The translations under genes were made by a program, and so were the position numbers. The notes beneath the pieces were generated by a model. The model worked only from the letters and a program-made list of their open reading frames with translations. It had not been told where the DNA came from and searched no databases. Shown in pieces: positions 47,915 through 59,407 of a stretch of DNA of 64,000 bases. Numbering within the stretch: position 1 is the stretch's first letter; each line of letters begins with the position of its first letter. Source of the stretch: Welwitschia mirabilis (taxonomy: Eukaryota > Gnetophyta > Gnetopsida > Welwitschiales); assembly GCA_051453625.1 (NCBI GenBank), contig JBOZIK010000001.1, positions 202,850,697-202,914,696 on the forward strand, in the 5' to 3' direction.

Positions 47915-49065
47915 TGTCCTTTTTATTTTTAATGACATCTTGGACAATGTGCTTTAGGATGAAACAATTTTTGGTACATGTCCTTTGACTTAGTGGTACT
48001 TACAGCACTTCATCTTATCACACCCTTTTGCCTTATGTGTGTTAAGATCTCTTTGTCTAATTGAAGGTAATTGAATTATCCCCTTTTTGAGTAACATCAA
48101 GAGGATTTATTCAATTAGGATATTCGGCTTTGTGAAGTGCTTTATAGGCTGAGGAATGCAGGTTTGACTTTAAGGCTTGTTTTGGCCTTGGTTTTAAGGC
48201 ACATACGCTTACTGTTAAGTTTGCGATGGCAGTGGAGGTCACGCCCATTGTAATGGAGGACAACATAGTTAATGATAAGATAGTTAAGGAGTGAAGGCTT
48301 TTGAGGGAAAAGGATATTTAGGCATTCTTAGTATCATCATTAGGTTGCTTATCATTTAGGGTAGGTAAATTTGTAAAGTTAGTTGATTGAGGACATTAAC
48401 ACTCTTTAGATTACTGCTTTTAGTATTATTGTTATCCTTTTTGGACAGTTCCCTTTGGGATGTGTTGTCATATTTTATGGCTTCTTTTTCCTCTTCTACA
48501 ACTTCTATCTTGTTAGCTAAGGTAACAACTTGTTCAAAATTCTCAAAGCATTGCATTCTCAGATGCTCTAATACACATGGTATGCATGAATTAGTGAAAC
48601 GGTACATCATGTCTAAGTCTATTATGGAAGTCTCCAGCTACAATGTTGTGAATCTTGATTGACATGCATACTCTTGCATGATCTCATTAGGCTGTTGTTA
48701 CATGGTGGTAAGAGTTTCTAAGATCATCCTCTCTAAAATGTTGATTGAGTAATATTAAACAAGGTATTGGTTTAAAATCGTGATACAGTAAGTAGGTATG
48801 TGATGATACCACTTAAGAGTTTATCTCTTTAGCAAGTGAGAAAATAGATGATACGTAGTGTTGCAATTAATATTATACATGTGGTACATATATTTGAAAT
48901 TTTTGAGGTGTATGATGGATCTTTTACGTCTGCGAACTTTTCAAAATCTAACATTTCATCTGGGGTAAGGATTTTATGAGGGATAGAGGGGTGAATAAGA
49001 GTATCATCGAAGTCAAATTCTAAGTAGTTTTCTAATTCTAGAGACCTTGTTTTAGGTCATTCATT
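47915..49065 (-). pseudogene. gag of the Tat-like element (degenerate)
   Basis: Read on the minus strand with frameshifts. A stretch near 49060-48930 gives LELENYLEFDFDDT and KILTPDEMLDFEKF. Then a W-Y core (LKWYHH), QQPNEIMQEYACQSRF (compare K.NES..EY..R) and DMMYRFTNSCIPCVLEHL follow, with CFENFEQVVTLANKIEVVEEEK at 48610-48480. Near 48010-47920 there is a CCKYH..VKGH....NCFILKHIVQDVI stretch split by a frameshift. This resembles the (Y)C.YH...GH.T..C nucleic-acid-binding motif and following helix of Tat-lineage gag. Stops and shifts show it is non-functional. Confidence 0.8.
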
Positions 49066-49574
49066 GCTTCCTAGATGTGTTCAAACCTGATTGGTTAGGA
49101 GCTTTATTTTCAACTTATCGGTTTTTGTGGTTCTTCTTCATGTGTGAATTACTCAAACAGGCTGTCATCATCAGCTTATTTCTTTGCATCTCGTGCTTGT
49201 GGTTTCAATAGGGCTTTTGAATTTTCCTTATGACCCCACTCATTAATGAACTCTTCATCATTGTCCCTTTCAGTGAGGAGCTCATTATCATGAATTTGAC
49301 TCTTTTATTGACTAGTTAACCCTAACCTCTTAGATGTCATAGTGTAGATTCATTCATTAGGGTAAATAAGATATGGATCCCAATAGGTTCTTTAGTCTGT
49401 AATAGTATGAAGATCATTCATGGAGAGCATAGAGGGGTCTTTTTGGATAAGGATTAAGTACATTTGCTCAGGAATACAAGCCTTTTTGCCTCTTGTTGAA
49501 ACTAGCATAATGGCTATTTTAACCTGAGATAAGTGGTGGAAAGAATAAATGAGAAATTTCAAACAAATAATTAA

Positions 49575-49588
49575 CCTTCTAATGCTAA
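49575..49588 (-). other. Primer-binding site of the Tat-like element (decayed)
   Basis: On the minus strand AT-TTAGCATTAGAAGG follows the 5' LTR end directly. It differs by G-to-A/C-to-T type changes from TTGGCGCTAGAAGG, the form preserved in the PBS-like copy inside the LTRs (TTTGGCACTAGAAGGAGGG at 49741-49723). The matching tRNA was not assigned. Confidence 0.65.
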
Positions 49589-50198
49589 ATCATTTAGGCA
49601 ATTATTTCTAAATAAAGAATTAGTTCTAAATGTAACTTGATGATGAGTGGTATAGTTTCATTTGATGTTGCTTTGATAGTTTGATTTAATCAAGTTCAAC
49701 TTTAGATGAGTTTAGTTTAATGCCCTCCTTCTAGTGCCAAACTATTAGACTTTTTTTTTAACTAAGTTTTTAGGTTTGATTCTTAATGTTATTAGCTGTT
49801 TGAATTTGGTTTAATATTAGGGTAAATTAATTTAGTAAGGTTAGTGCTAAATGAGCTCAAATGTAAGCTAATTACCTAGGATTAAGAATGACAAGTGAAC
49901 GATGTAAAAGAGACTACTTTTCATAAAAATATAATGATTATTTATCCCTTTATAGTAAAGCATTAACGAAAAATATTAATTCAATCTACATGAAATGAAA
50001 TACAAAAGTTTGAGATTTTGGCATTATTTTTATTTTGTAAAGAGAACATTGACGCAAGTAACCCAAATGTGATTTTAACTTTTCTAAATGTAAATAGCAA
50101 AGTACCCATGTACAAGCAAGGAAATGACTAGAAAATGTTTTCGACCGTAATGCTTAATTTAAATTATCACAAATATAAGATACAATAGCAGAAGAATT

Positions 50199-50208
50199 NN
50201 NNNNNNNN
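50199..50208. other. 10-N assembly gap, probably false
   Basis: GAAGAATT, ten N, then GAATTAAG. The other LTR has GCAAGAATTAAG at the same place (40579-40590), so the two contig ends share GAATT and nothing is missing. Confidence 0.95.
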
Positions 50209-52690
50209 GAATTAAGTTGTTATTTGTAGGAGTGTTTATAGCTCAGAGTTGAGGTGGTTTTATAATGATTTGAGAAGTAGAATGGTATTAATGAAACATG
50301 GAAAATAAAAATAAGGGCTAAAATCTAAACAAGCTATACCTCGATCTCTTTGTTATGCTGGCTATGAACCTTCTTCCTTTTTGTAATGCAGCCTTACTGT
50401 GCTGGTTTTTTTGCTATGCAATCTTTTCTATGTTGTTCGTTTCCCTTCCTTGAGCCCTCTCTTGATTGTTCTTATTCTTTGTTTTATTTCTTATGTATCT
50501 TTGACTTATCCATAACTTTTCCACCTTTCCTAGGAATTTAGCCAATCTTTATTTATCACTACATTCTTCATGTATCTTTCTGGCTTCCCCTTCATTTTTA
50601 ATCTTCTTCTTCCTTTTGTGCTAATGTTATTGACATCTATCCTTTCATTATCATCCTTTACTGAGTGTCTCCTTCTTCTTCAATGATGTTGGTTCTTCTT
50701 TTCATCCCTGTTCTCTATTTTAAGATGTCTCACTTTTGCCTTGAAGAGTTTTTCTTATAAGGTCATTGTTATTCTTTCCGATGCCATAATATTTCTTTCT
50801 TTAGACATAGAGCTTTACTGTGTTCTTCTCTTAGTGTGGGACGAAGTGATGGAATGGAGCTCCTTCCACTCATCTTAGCTCTCTGTCCTTCTTCTCAATA
50901 TTATCCTATACTTGTCTTTTCTCTTTGTTTTGTCATTCATTATGCTCACCCCTTTTTCCTGATGCTCTCCTATCTTTTATTACTTTCCTTCTTATTCCCG
51001 ATGCCTTCTTGTAATCTTCTCTCCATGATCACATGTTTCCTCTTTAATGGTGCTGACATGCTTTGAATGCACCTTGCTATTTTACTAACAGCTTCCTCCT
51101 ATGATGTAGTATTTCCATCATCTTTTCTACTATGTGCTTCTTCTTCACTACCCTCATCTATTTTATTTAACTATTGTTGGTTGTATGAAAGGAAAGAATA
51201 CACAACATTCCTTGAGTGGTTTGTAATGGTTTTAAAGACAACATCATTGCTACTACTAAAGTCGATTGTCTTTCTACTGAAGCTAATGTGTGTGCTAGTG
51301 GTTATTAATGATTTTAATGTGATGACTATTTTTATTTTCAAGACCCGTTAGTAGTTCTGTTATTTCTTCCTTAAGTGTTCTGATTACCTGCCACCTTTAT
51401 TATGGTCTTTCTCTTATGCATGTCTCTAATGCTTCACTAATGTCCTCATCTCCCCTATCACCTTTTACTAGTCATTTGCATGGACACTGCCATCTTGCTT
51501 GCTGGCATTTGGCATCCTTTCTACTATGATCTTATCCACTGCTTTTTTGTTCAGCTATGACGCAGCTCTTTTGATACCACCTTTTTTGCTGTTCATTAAA
51601 TCAACCTCTTTCTTTGCTAAGTCTCTCTGGACTACATCCCTCAGTGTCTCCTTTGAGATGAATGATGATGCTTCTATTTGAGTGATGTGTGACACACTGT
51701 CACATGAACCTATGATTGAGTAGAACCACAAAAAATGACATAATAATTTGTGTCTTCTAAACAAGTAAAAGTGTTGGTTGTATCATCCTTGGAATATCTA
51801 TAAGCCTATAGACACTACCTCTTAAAAGAAGGGAAACAGGCAATGGGAAAGTAGGGCTATGACTAATCATTACGATAATACTATTAAGTCTCAAAGATAG
51901 CGCAAGTGTTTTTGTAGTCCCTAGTGGTATTTAACTATGACAGGCAAAGGCTTCGATTAATGAAATGTTAAAAAAATTATTATTTTAGTCTTGGTTGAGG
52001 GAGTATTCTGCTAGTGTCACCAATTGCTTGCACCATGCTAAATAATCAACTCACTATTATAGTCACTTATTTTGTAGGTTGCCTGCTCATTAGTGTTAAA
52101 GGTTTAATCAGTTCGTGTCCAGACTAGACCCATTTTAGTATCAGTTATCACATTAAATGTCCATCTTTATTATAGGAGCTAATATTCACCTCCACCAAGC
52201 ACTGAAGCTATCTACACTGTGTATGACACTCATTTTCAACTATAAGTATGGCTGCTTTTGCTAGCGAGAAATTCAATATCGAAATGAGTATAAGAAAGAT
52301 TGGTTGTAATGATCATTGAGATGGGTTTGACAATTACCTTTTGGATTATTTGAATGTTTATAGTGAAGATGAAGATGATGGGATGTAGACTTTTTGAATT
52401 GACAAGAGGCTATGGGGAAAGAAAGATGACACTAAAGATATGATTTTTGACACTCTATAAAAAGGCATGTAGGAAGAGAGGTTGTGTCGTAATGACAGAA
52501 TAAGTGAACAGGCAGTTAAAATATTCACTGTGGGAATCAACAAATGAATTAACCACACCTTTCTATTTGTTCTAGTAAAGTTCTTTATTTAAGGTGATCA
52601 ACATATCTAGTATGCCAAAATAAATTTTATCTTTAATGTTTCTTCTTATTACAGAAATACGTTTTGTATTACAAACAATGCATATATCAC

Positions 52691-55600
52691 TGTGCCACTC
52701 TCTTTTCTATTACCCTAATTAAGCATTTTTTTTTTCTTTTTTCTTCCTTCCTTCTTTAATATTATTATCTAATAGACACAGTGGAACCTAGGATCAAATT
52801 TTACTTAATCCTTTATTAGAATTTCTATATTCTAAGAAAAACAAATGATATTAATATTATATATTTATTTATAATTAATTTCTAGATTATTTTGGTTTAC
52901 AAATAATAGTGATGTTACAAGTTTATGCCCTCCATTTTTTCCTTTTTTTTATCACATAAAATATGCCTTTTAAATGGTTGAGAAGATGTAAACTTGTTGT
53001 CAATATATATGGATAAATTTTAAGGATAATACCTCACTAATATAATGAGAGGTTACAACTTCATTTAATGGCACTCCAACTCAATATCTAGCCACCCTAT
53101 AAATGTGAGTTGGTTTTACTTTAGGTTCTAAACTATACAAACATGGCTAGGCTCAACTTCATAGACTTTCACTTCACCTAAATATACCCTCAATACAAGT
53201 GATAGGTGGTAGGTGAGGTAAATGCATGCTTATAAATGATCCCCACTTCGTTAAAGCATCTCTAGATGGTCAACATGATTCATCAATTCTAAGAGCTCGA
53301 GATATTAAGCTGGAGTAAGTTTATACATGGCTAGGATGGGAGAGTGATGATTAAATCCACTTCTAAACAGGTATTATAAAAATGATGCAATGCAACCCAC
53401 TTTGGTGATGAAATCCAAGTGTGAGGATAAACATTATTAGAATTATATTGATTTAGTTTTGTTCAATGAATACATCACAAAAATGTATGCAAACAATTCT
53501 AATTAATGTGGATATTTAATGAATTATTTACCTAGTTATAATAATTCTGATCATCATTTGGTTCATTTTATAGAAACAACCATAAAAAGAAAGCAAGCAT
53601 GCAAGAACATTTCTATTTTTAAAATTATAATAATAAAAATCTAGATAAAGGAAATATTATTTTCTTTTTCTTTATATAATAATAAAAATATTCAAGATGT
53701 ATCAAATAACATCATAATGCACTCAAAGAAACTAAAACATACTTGGAGCTATACCTATCCTACAAACATTCTTCCATGCTCATATAACAATCTCTATGGA
53801 TTGATGTAAAGAAGGTAAATAAAAGAAAGTATAGCTCAAGCGTAATTATTAAGATATAAGTATTTATCTAAAATTTTATTTGGCTATATTATACGTTAAT
53901 AAAAATAAGTGATAAGTTAGAGAGTACTTATGTTATTTAAACTACTAAGGTAAAAACTCTTACATGTATGCAAATTCAAAGTAAGCTAAAGAAAAAGGGT
54001 AAAAGAGGTACTTTTATAAATAAATACTATTGATAGGTAATTTAACTTAAATCTACTGATAAAAACATATTTTATATACTCAATTTCCCTATAAAATTTT
54101 ATGTAATAATTATTTTATAATTTTAAACATTAATTATAACATTTTTGAGCTATAAGAAGAGATTAGTTGAAAATTAATAATTAATTAATTACGAAGCAAA
54201 AAATAAATTATAGTAGTTTTTTAAAAACTAGACACATAATAGGTTTCTTATAATCTAACTTAAACTATCTTGGAATTCTTAAAATATTATTTTTAATGTT
54301 ATCATTTAATACTAAAGACTATCAAATTTTATAAAATTATAGACCTACCGCACTACACTAAAATGTTTATAACTTTCAAATTCTTTGAGTTTTTAAATGA
54401 TTCAAGATGTTTTGTAAATATTATTCAATTTTCTATAACTTAGAATGATCAAGTTTGTAGATATGTTAATAGAGAGGTACATAAATGTAAATTACTTGCT
54501 TATTGGTTTTTACCTTTATTTTCTAATGCATTTTAACAAATAAATTTTTTAAAAATAGTTACCAATTAGAAAAATTACTATTTTTACATTTTCATATGCA
54601 TAACATAGTCCTAGACCTATAAAAAAATTCATGAATCTATACCTACTAATTAATAAGATATATTATTTTTATCATATACCTCTATTCCAGAAATTTATTT
54701 TTTGCCATAACAAAAGTATGATAAAGTTTTTAAAACTACCTAAGTGATAACTTAGATTAGTAAAATAATGGATATACTAACTAATTTTTATAGAATATCT
54801 CAACCATGTTACTAATTTAAATCATTATAAAAAAAATCAAGTCAATTACATAAGAATTATTTACTATGAGCCTTAGGATTTCCATGAAAGAGTACTAGCC
54901 TAAAGAAATTTTTGAGGATCAGACTTTGCCCCTAATAAGATGGTTCTAATGCATAATAGATAAAAAATATACTACTAAAATAAACATGGGTATCCAAATT
55001 TTGTTTTTCCCTTTATTTTTTATTTTTTTAATAATGAACCCCTAGTCACTTGGCCATAATCATCCATTAGTAATCTTCTATCACTAAGCACAAGATACAA
55101 TAGGAGGGAATGATATTTTATAACATAATTGCATAAAAGCTATAAATAATTCCATAATAAACAATCATATCATTCTAATAGAAAAAAGAGATCATATGGA
55201 TAATAAGAATAAAGAGCTTACTTGGGAAGATTAGTAAGACCTTGATAGTTGAAGATTAAAAGATCCAAGATCAAAAGTTCCCTAGCTCCAAGTTCCACAA
55301 GTCAGAAAATGAAAGAAAGAGAGAGAGAAAGGAAGGAAAGAAGAAATGTACTTGTATAAAATAAGAGAAAAGTATCCCCCTTTTACCAGAGAGGAAAGGA
55401 TGTCTGTATACAGATAAATAAAGGCACATCGCTGAAGATCACAAGATCACATGATTTAGCATTAATAAGTGAAATGAGTAATAGGTGACATTGAAGTATA
55501 AAAAGAGAAAATATTTATGACTCATGCACTTAACTAGGATGAGTAATCTTCTTGCTTTAATTGGCAAGATTAATTACATGCATAATTTCCTCATACTAGC

Positions 55601-56269
55601 TCCTTGTTAATCCTTCAAAGATTCATAAGTAAGTTTAAGTCATCCAAGACATGCATCAAAATAATAAATGCACAAATCTCAAAATTATCATATGAAACAA
55701 TGAGATAAACTCTTTAATTCTAATGAATAGAGTAATGAGTATGCTATGAACTAAGTGCCCTTACACATCTTAAGAGCATAAAAGTCATGGTAGAGTAAAT
55801 ATACTCATTTATCATTCTTGGTTCTAGGTAAGAGTGCATGTACTTGTTTAAATGCTCATTTATTTCAAAATACATCAAATCTATCAATCGCATAACACAA
55901 GGAATAAATATTTATCCATAATATAATACACCTATCACATTTACCAAGAATCTGAATGAGTAAATAAGATGCAGAATATATTATTATTACCTATTGAAAC
56001 TTCCAATTTATTAGTTTTATCATGTTATTTTAATTCCTCACATCATGAGATTATCTAATTTTAAATGTTTGGATAGATTATCTCATAGAAACCTTTCAAC
56101 ATAATTTTTATCATTTTTATGATAAATTATAAAGATTACAAACTAAGGTTAATTTAAAATGACATCTTATTTTAATAAGAAATTTAATTAAGGATAATTA
56201 ATCATTTGAATAAAAGCTTAAATACCTAAAATTCAAGTAAAGAAGGTTTACAAAATATGGGATATGACA
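52691..56269 (-). mobile_element. 3,579-bp nested insertion, probably a solo LTR, TSD ATCAC
   Basis: Comparison with the sister LTR shows a single interruption at 52690. The insert begins TGTGCCACTC and ends GGGATATGACA, TG...CA termini, and is bounded by ATCAC at 52686-52690 and 56270-56274. On the minus strand it begins TGTCATATCCC, a common form of plant Ty3 LTR start. It is very AT-rich, has no coding domain, and no repeated ends were seen, so a solo LTR left by recombination is the simplest reading; a small non-autonomous element is possible. It postdates the host element. Confidence 0.85.
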
Positions 56270-56756
56270 ATCACTTTGATGAAGGTATGACTTATAGATA
56301 GTCTTATACTTTTTCTATAATATTATGAAAATGTGTGACACTAGTCTTCCAAGAATCTATTCTTTAACTAACAAATTATTTCAAGAATTGGTCAAAATGG
56401 ACATGATAAGAGGAAAATTTTAATTTTATGAAATTAATGTAAAGAATAAGGAATACATTATTGTGTAGTAAGGGATAACGTGGGATAAAATGTGAAGCTA
56501 ATTGGTTCATGGCTTAATCATGAAATAATGATAAGTGGGAAATGGAGAAGAAAATGGAGTATGTGTGGTTTGATATGACATGGGATAGGGGTAATGCTAC
56601 ATGAAATTTACAAAGGGAAAAGTGATTTTAGAAGGGGGCAATTAGTGTGCATAATACTAGTGATGGGTAATAAAAGGAAAATTTTAAAACCACATATTAC
56701 AGTGCACATCAAAATCTTGGTGTTAGTAGTTAAGTCATTTCCTAGTTTGGTCTAAT

Positions 56757-56980
56757 ATCACTATTGGATTTTGAAACCTATCTGTGTAGATGGATAACCA
56801 TGATGTAATGCCCACAAATACTTACAGTTTGACTAAACTTGAATCATTATGTATATAGAAATAAACTAAGCTAATTCTACAAATATGGAGACTCAAGCCC
56901 CTAGACATGCTAGGGACAATGGCTAGGTACATTTTTCTTATTAGCTTTCAATCATAATTTATACATAATGCTTTCTTAAT
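56757..56980. repeat. Right member of the direct repeat flanking the Tat-like element
   Basis: Counterpart of 38770-38995 in the same orientation. Before insertion of the 16.7-kb element the two copies would have been about 1.2 kb apart, possibly LTRs or tandem units of an older element. Confidence 0.7.
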
Positions 56981-57179
56981 CTTAGATTCACATTTTATGG
57001 ATCTACATTTATCATCTTTTATATAAGGAATTTGACTTAACCAACATCATTAATTCTCTCAACTCAATTAATATCTTCCCTCTTAAACTTTTGAATTTTC
57101 CTAACATCTTAGCTTTCTTACATTTTAATTTGTACCAACATATTTAAAAGTTGACATTGCCTATGTTGAATTTATTTGA

Positions 57180-58395
57180 ATACCCTATAGTAATTTTTAA
57201 AATTAGAAACATATTTAGAACTCATTAATGAGATTTTTTTATATGTAAAACACTTCCCTGAAAGAAATTAGATCCAAGTTAGAATAATTTATTTTAGAAA
57301 AGATGTTTAGATCATTCCCTCAAAAATTAATAGCATGTTATTTATGTTTAGCATCTTTTTAAATATGAATAAGATTCTATCAAAGGAGCCTCTATAATAG
57401 AGCTTGTAAAATCTTTAATTGTGAATATTTCAATACCATAACTACTTCAAAATTTTCACACATCATGAACTAAAAATCTTAAGCATTCTTAAATTGCAAA
57501 AGACATATTTAATGGGATACATCTTCTTAACATAAAGGCTGAAATTGTAGAATAAGGTAATTACTATAACAAGGATGAGAATTAGATATTCTAGTTTGAG
57601 TTAAAAGCAAAAAATTTCAAACTCCAATGTTTGTGCATCCCCTCAAGGATGTTAAAGTATTGATTTTTTATCCACTAATCTCCTGAATCTTGTACATACT
57701 TGACATTTTAAAGGAGGTGAAAATTTAATTAAATATTTCCATCAACCTCTTCATTTTATTATTTTAATAGATTTTCATTCTTATTAGTGGATTTTTTTAA
57801 AAATAAAATGACATAATTCCATACATGATTTTTCAAATAAGAAACATGATCATAGCTCCTTGATGAAGTTCTTTATTATGTAAATCACTTCTCTTAAAAA
57901 TACCCAATTCAAAGTTAGAATAATTTTTCACAAATGATGTCTAAATCACTCCCTCATAAATTACTAAAGTGTTATTTATGTTTAGTATTATTTTAAACAT
58001 GAATAAAATTCTATCAAATGGACCTTTATATTGAAGCTTGCAAATTATTTATTTATGAATATTTCAATGCCAGAACTAGTCCTAAATAGGTATATATTAT
58101 GAACCAATACTTTTAAGGATCCTTAGATTACTAAAGAAATATTTAATAAGATAAATTTTCTTAAGATAGAGGATTAAGGACAAGAATTAGGTCTTTTAAT
58201 TTTAAAGGTAATGCCAAAAAATTTCAAACTCTAATGCTTTTACATATCCTCAAAGATGTTTAAATATTGAATTTTATGAATTACTAATTTAGTGAATCTT
58301 TCATACATTTAGCATTTTAAAGTCTTTTTAAATTTAATCAAATCTTTTTATTAGTCTTTCCATTTTATTATCTTGATTTATTTTCATTATTGCCA
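57180..58395. repeat. Tandem duplication, unit about 0.61 kb
   Basis: Unit 1 is about 57180-57790 and unit 2 about 57800-58395. Ordered matches include AAGTTAGAATAATTT, ATG.TTA..TCA.TCCCTCA, TGTTATTTATGTTTAG, GAATATTTCAAT.CCA, AAAAAATTTCAAACTC.AATG, CATTTTAAAG and CATTTTATTAT. Divergence is visibly high, so the duplication is old. The unit is about 75-80% AT and non-coding. Confidence 0.8.
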
Positions 58396-58894
58396 ATACC
58401 AAAGAAGAAATTGTTTTTGTGTATAAAGATATAAAAGGTAAACTAATGATTTCAACTCAAAGTTCCAAAAAAGAAATGACAAAAAAAATTAAAGCAAGAA
58501 TTTAAGATTGGATTTAGGTTTATATCCATGTATACAAAAGTGCATCTTGGCACAAGTAACATCTTAAGTATAAATCACAAGCAAGACACTGACATTTGGT
58601 AGTTAGCAAGTAGAATGGCAAGACCACCTAGGGGTTTTCACTCAACAAAGAAAATTAATAACCCTAGCAAGTGTAGCATGATTTTTCATGAATTGACTTC
58701 CTCTTTTAACCAAAAAAAAAAGTACTACGAAAAGTTAATTAAAAAAATTACAAGAATCTAGCATGCAATAAGAAGCAATGAGTTATAAAAGAAAGGTAAA
58801 CAAAATTACTAAATCTTCTTGAAAAAGAAACTAAGAAAATTTTTAGAAGTCCCTTCTTAAAAGATAAAATATAGAAATAAACTATTAAAAATAT

Positions 58895-59165
58895 GTTATT
58901 GTTGTTTTTATTTTTTTTGGAAGAGATAGTAGGTAGGTAATTTTGCACCACACAAATGCCCAGTGGTGCTTGGTCTTATGGAATCTAAGCCATTTATAGT
59001 TTCCCGCCAATAGCGGATAGGTAATTTTGTGCCACACAAATTCCCAGTGGCACCTAGGCTTTATGGAATCTATTCCATTTGTATTCCATACCCCTGCTGG
59101 GGTTTGAACTTTGGACCTCTGGGTCCATGTGTCTGTGACCTTACCACTCTGGTAAGTAGTCATTA
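58895..59165 (-). mobile_element. tRNA-derived SINE with duplicated hairpin body
   Basis: On the minus strand there is an A-box-like TACCAGAGTGGTAAGG (59154-59139), a B-box GTTCAAACCCC (59108-59098) and an A-rich end at 58920-58895. The body contains two copies of an ~85-bp unit. Each includes a 7-bp stem with an 11-base loop at 58945-58969 (GCACCAC...GTGGTGC) and 59029-59053 (GTGCCAC...GTGGCAC). No acceptor-stem pairing is present, so it is not a tRNA gene. It is a different family from the SINE at 12372, judging by the body. Confidence 0.75.
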
Positions 59166-59407
59166 ACAAAAATAAGTTTTCATTTCAATATATTCAAAAG
59201 TTTTATTGAAACTTATTTAAGCATAATAATGGAATAAAACTTCTTTTAATTACTAATATCAAATTATTTTTTTTACTTAATAATTTTAAAGGAATCTAAA
59301 TCATAGTCTTAAGATAGATAAAAAATGTAAAAGACATATATGAAGAAATTCTAGAGTGGGATATACTTCTTGTTTAGGAAGCAATATGGAAGACGTTCAA
59401 TCATGTA

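Larger units (their letters stand above)
49591..56701 (-). mobile_element. 5' LTR of the Tat-like element, interrupted by a nested LTR insertion
   Basis: Excluding the nested insertion and its extra TSD copy (3,584 bp) the LTR is 3,527 bp, against 3,491 bp for the 3' LTR. It aligns throughout with 39993-43483. The outer end ATATTACA (56701) gives TGTAATAT on the minus strand. Small frames at 50836-51351 and 52358-52558 correspond to the same weak frames in the other LTR and are not genes. Confidence 0.88.
39988..56706 (-). mobile_element. Complete Tat-like Ty3 LTR retrotransposon with 5-bp TSD (GTGCA)
   Basis: The element proper is 39993-56701 and is flanked by GTGCA at 39988-39992 and 56702-56706. 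Read on the minus strand: 5' LTR (56701-49591, containing a nested insertion), PBS (49588-49575), gag (about 49065-47915), protease (47426-47025), an unrecognised stretch with a 625-N gap, a purine-rich tract, PPT (43498-43484) and 3' LTR (43483-39993). LTR ends are TGTAATA...TAAACA. No RT, RNase H or integrase motif is visible, so it looks like a non-autonomous gag-pro derivative, unless pol decayed or lies in the gap. By eye the LTRs differ at very roughly 15-20% of positions in the blocks compared, so the insertion is old. It sits about 2.8 kb upstream of the UBP start codon. Confidence 0.88.

Noticed and set aside
43484-49590. Reverse transcriptase or integrase in the Tat-like element
   Set aside because: No RT (YxDD-type) or integrase (HHCC/DDE) motif could be read on the minus strand in the sequenced part.
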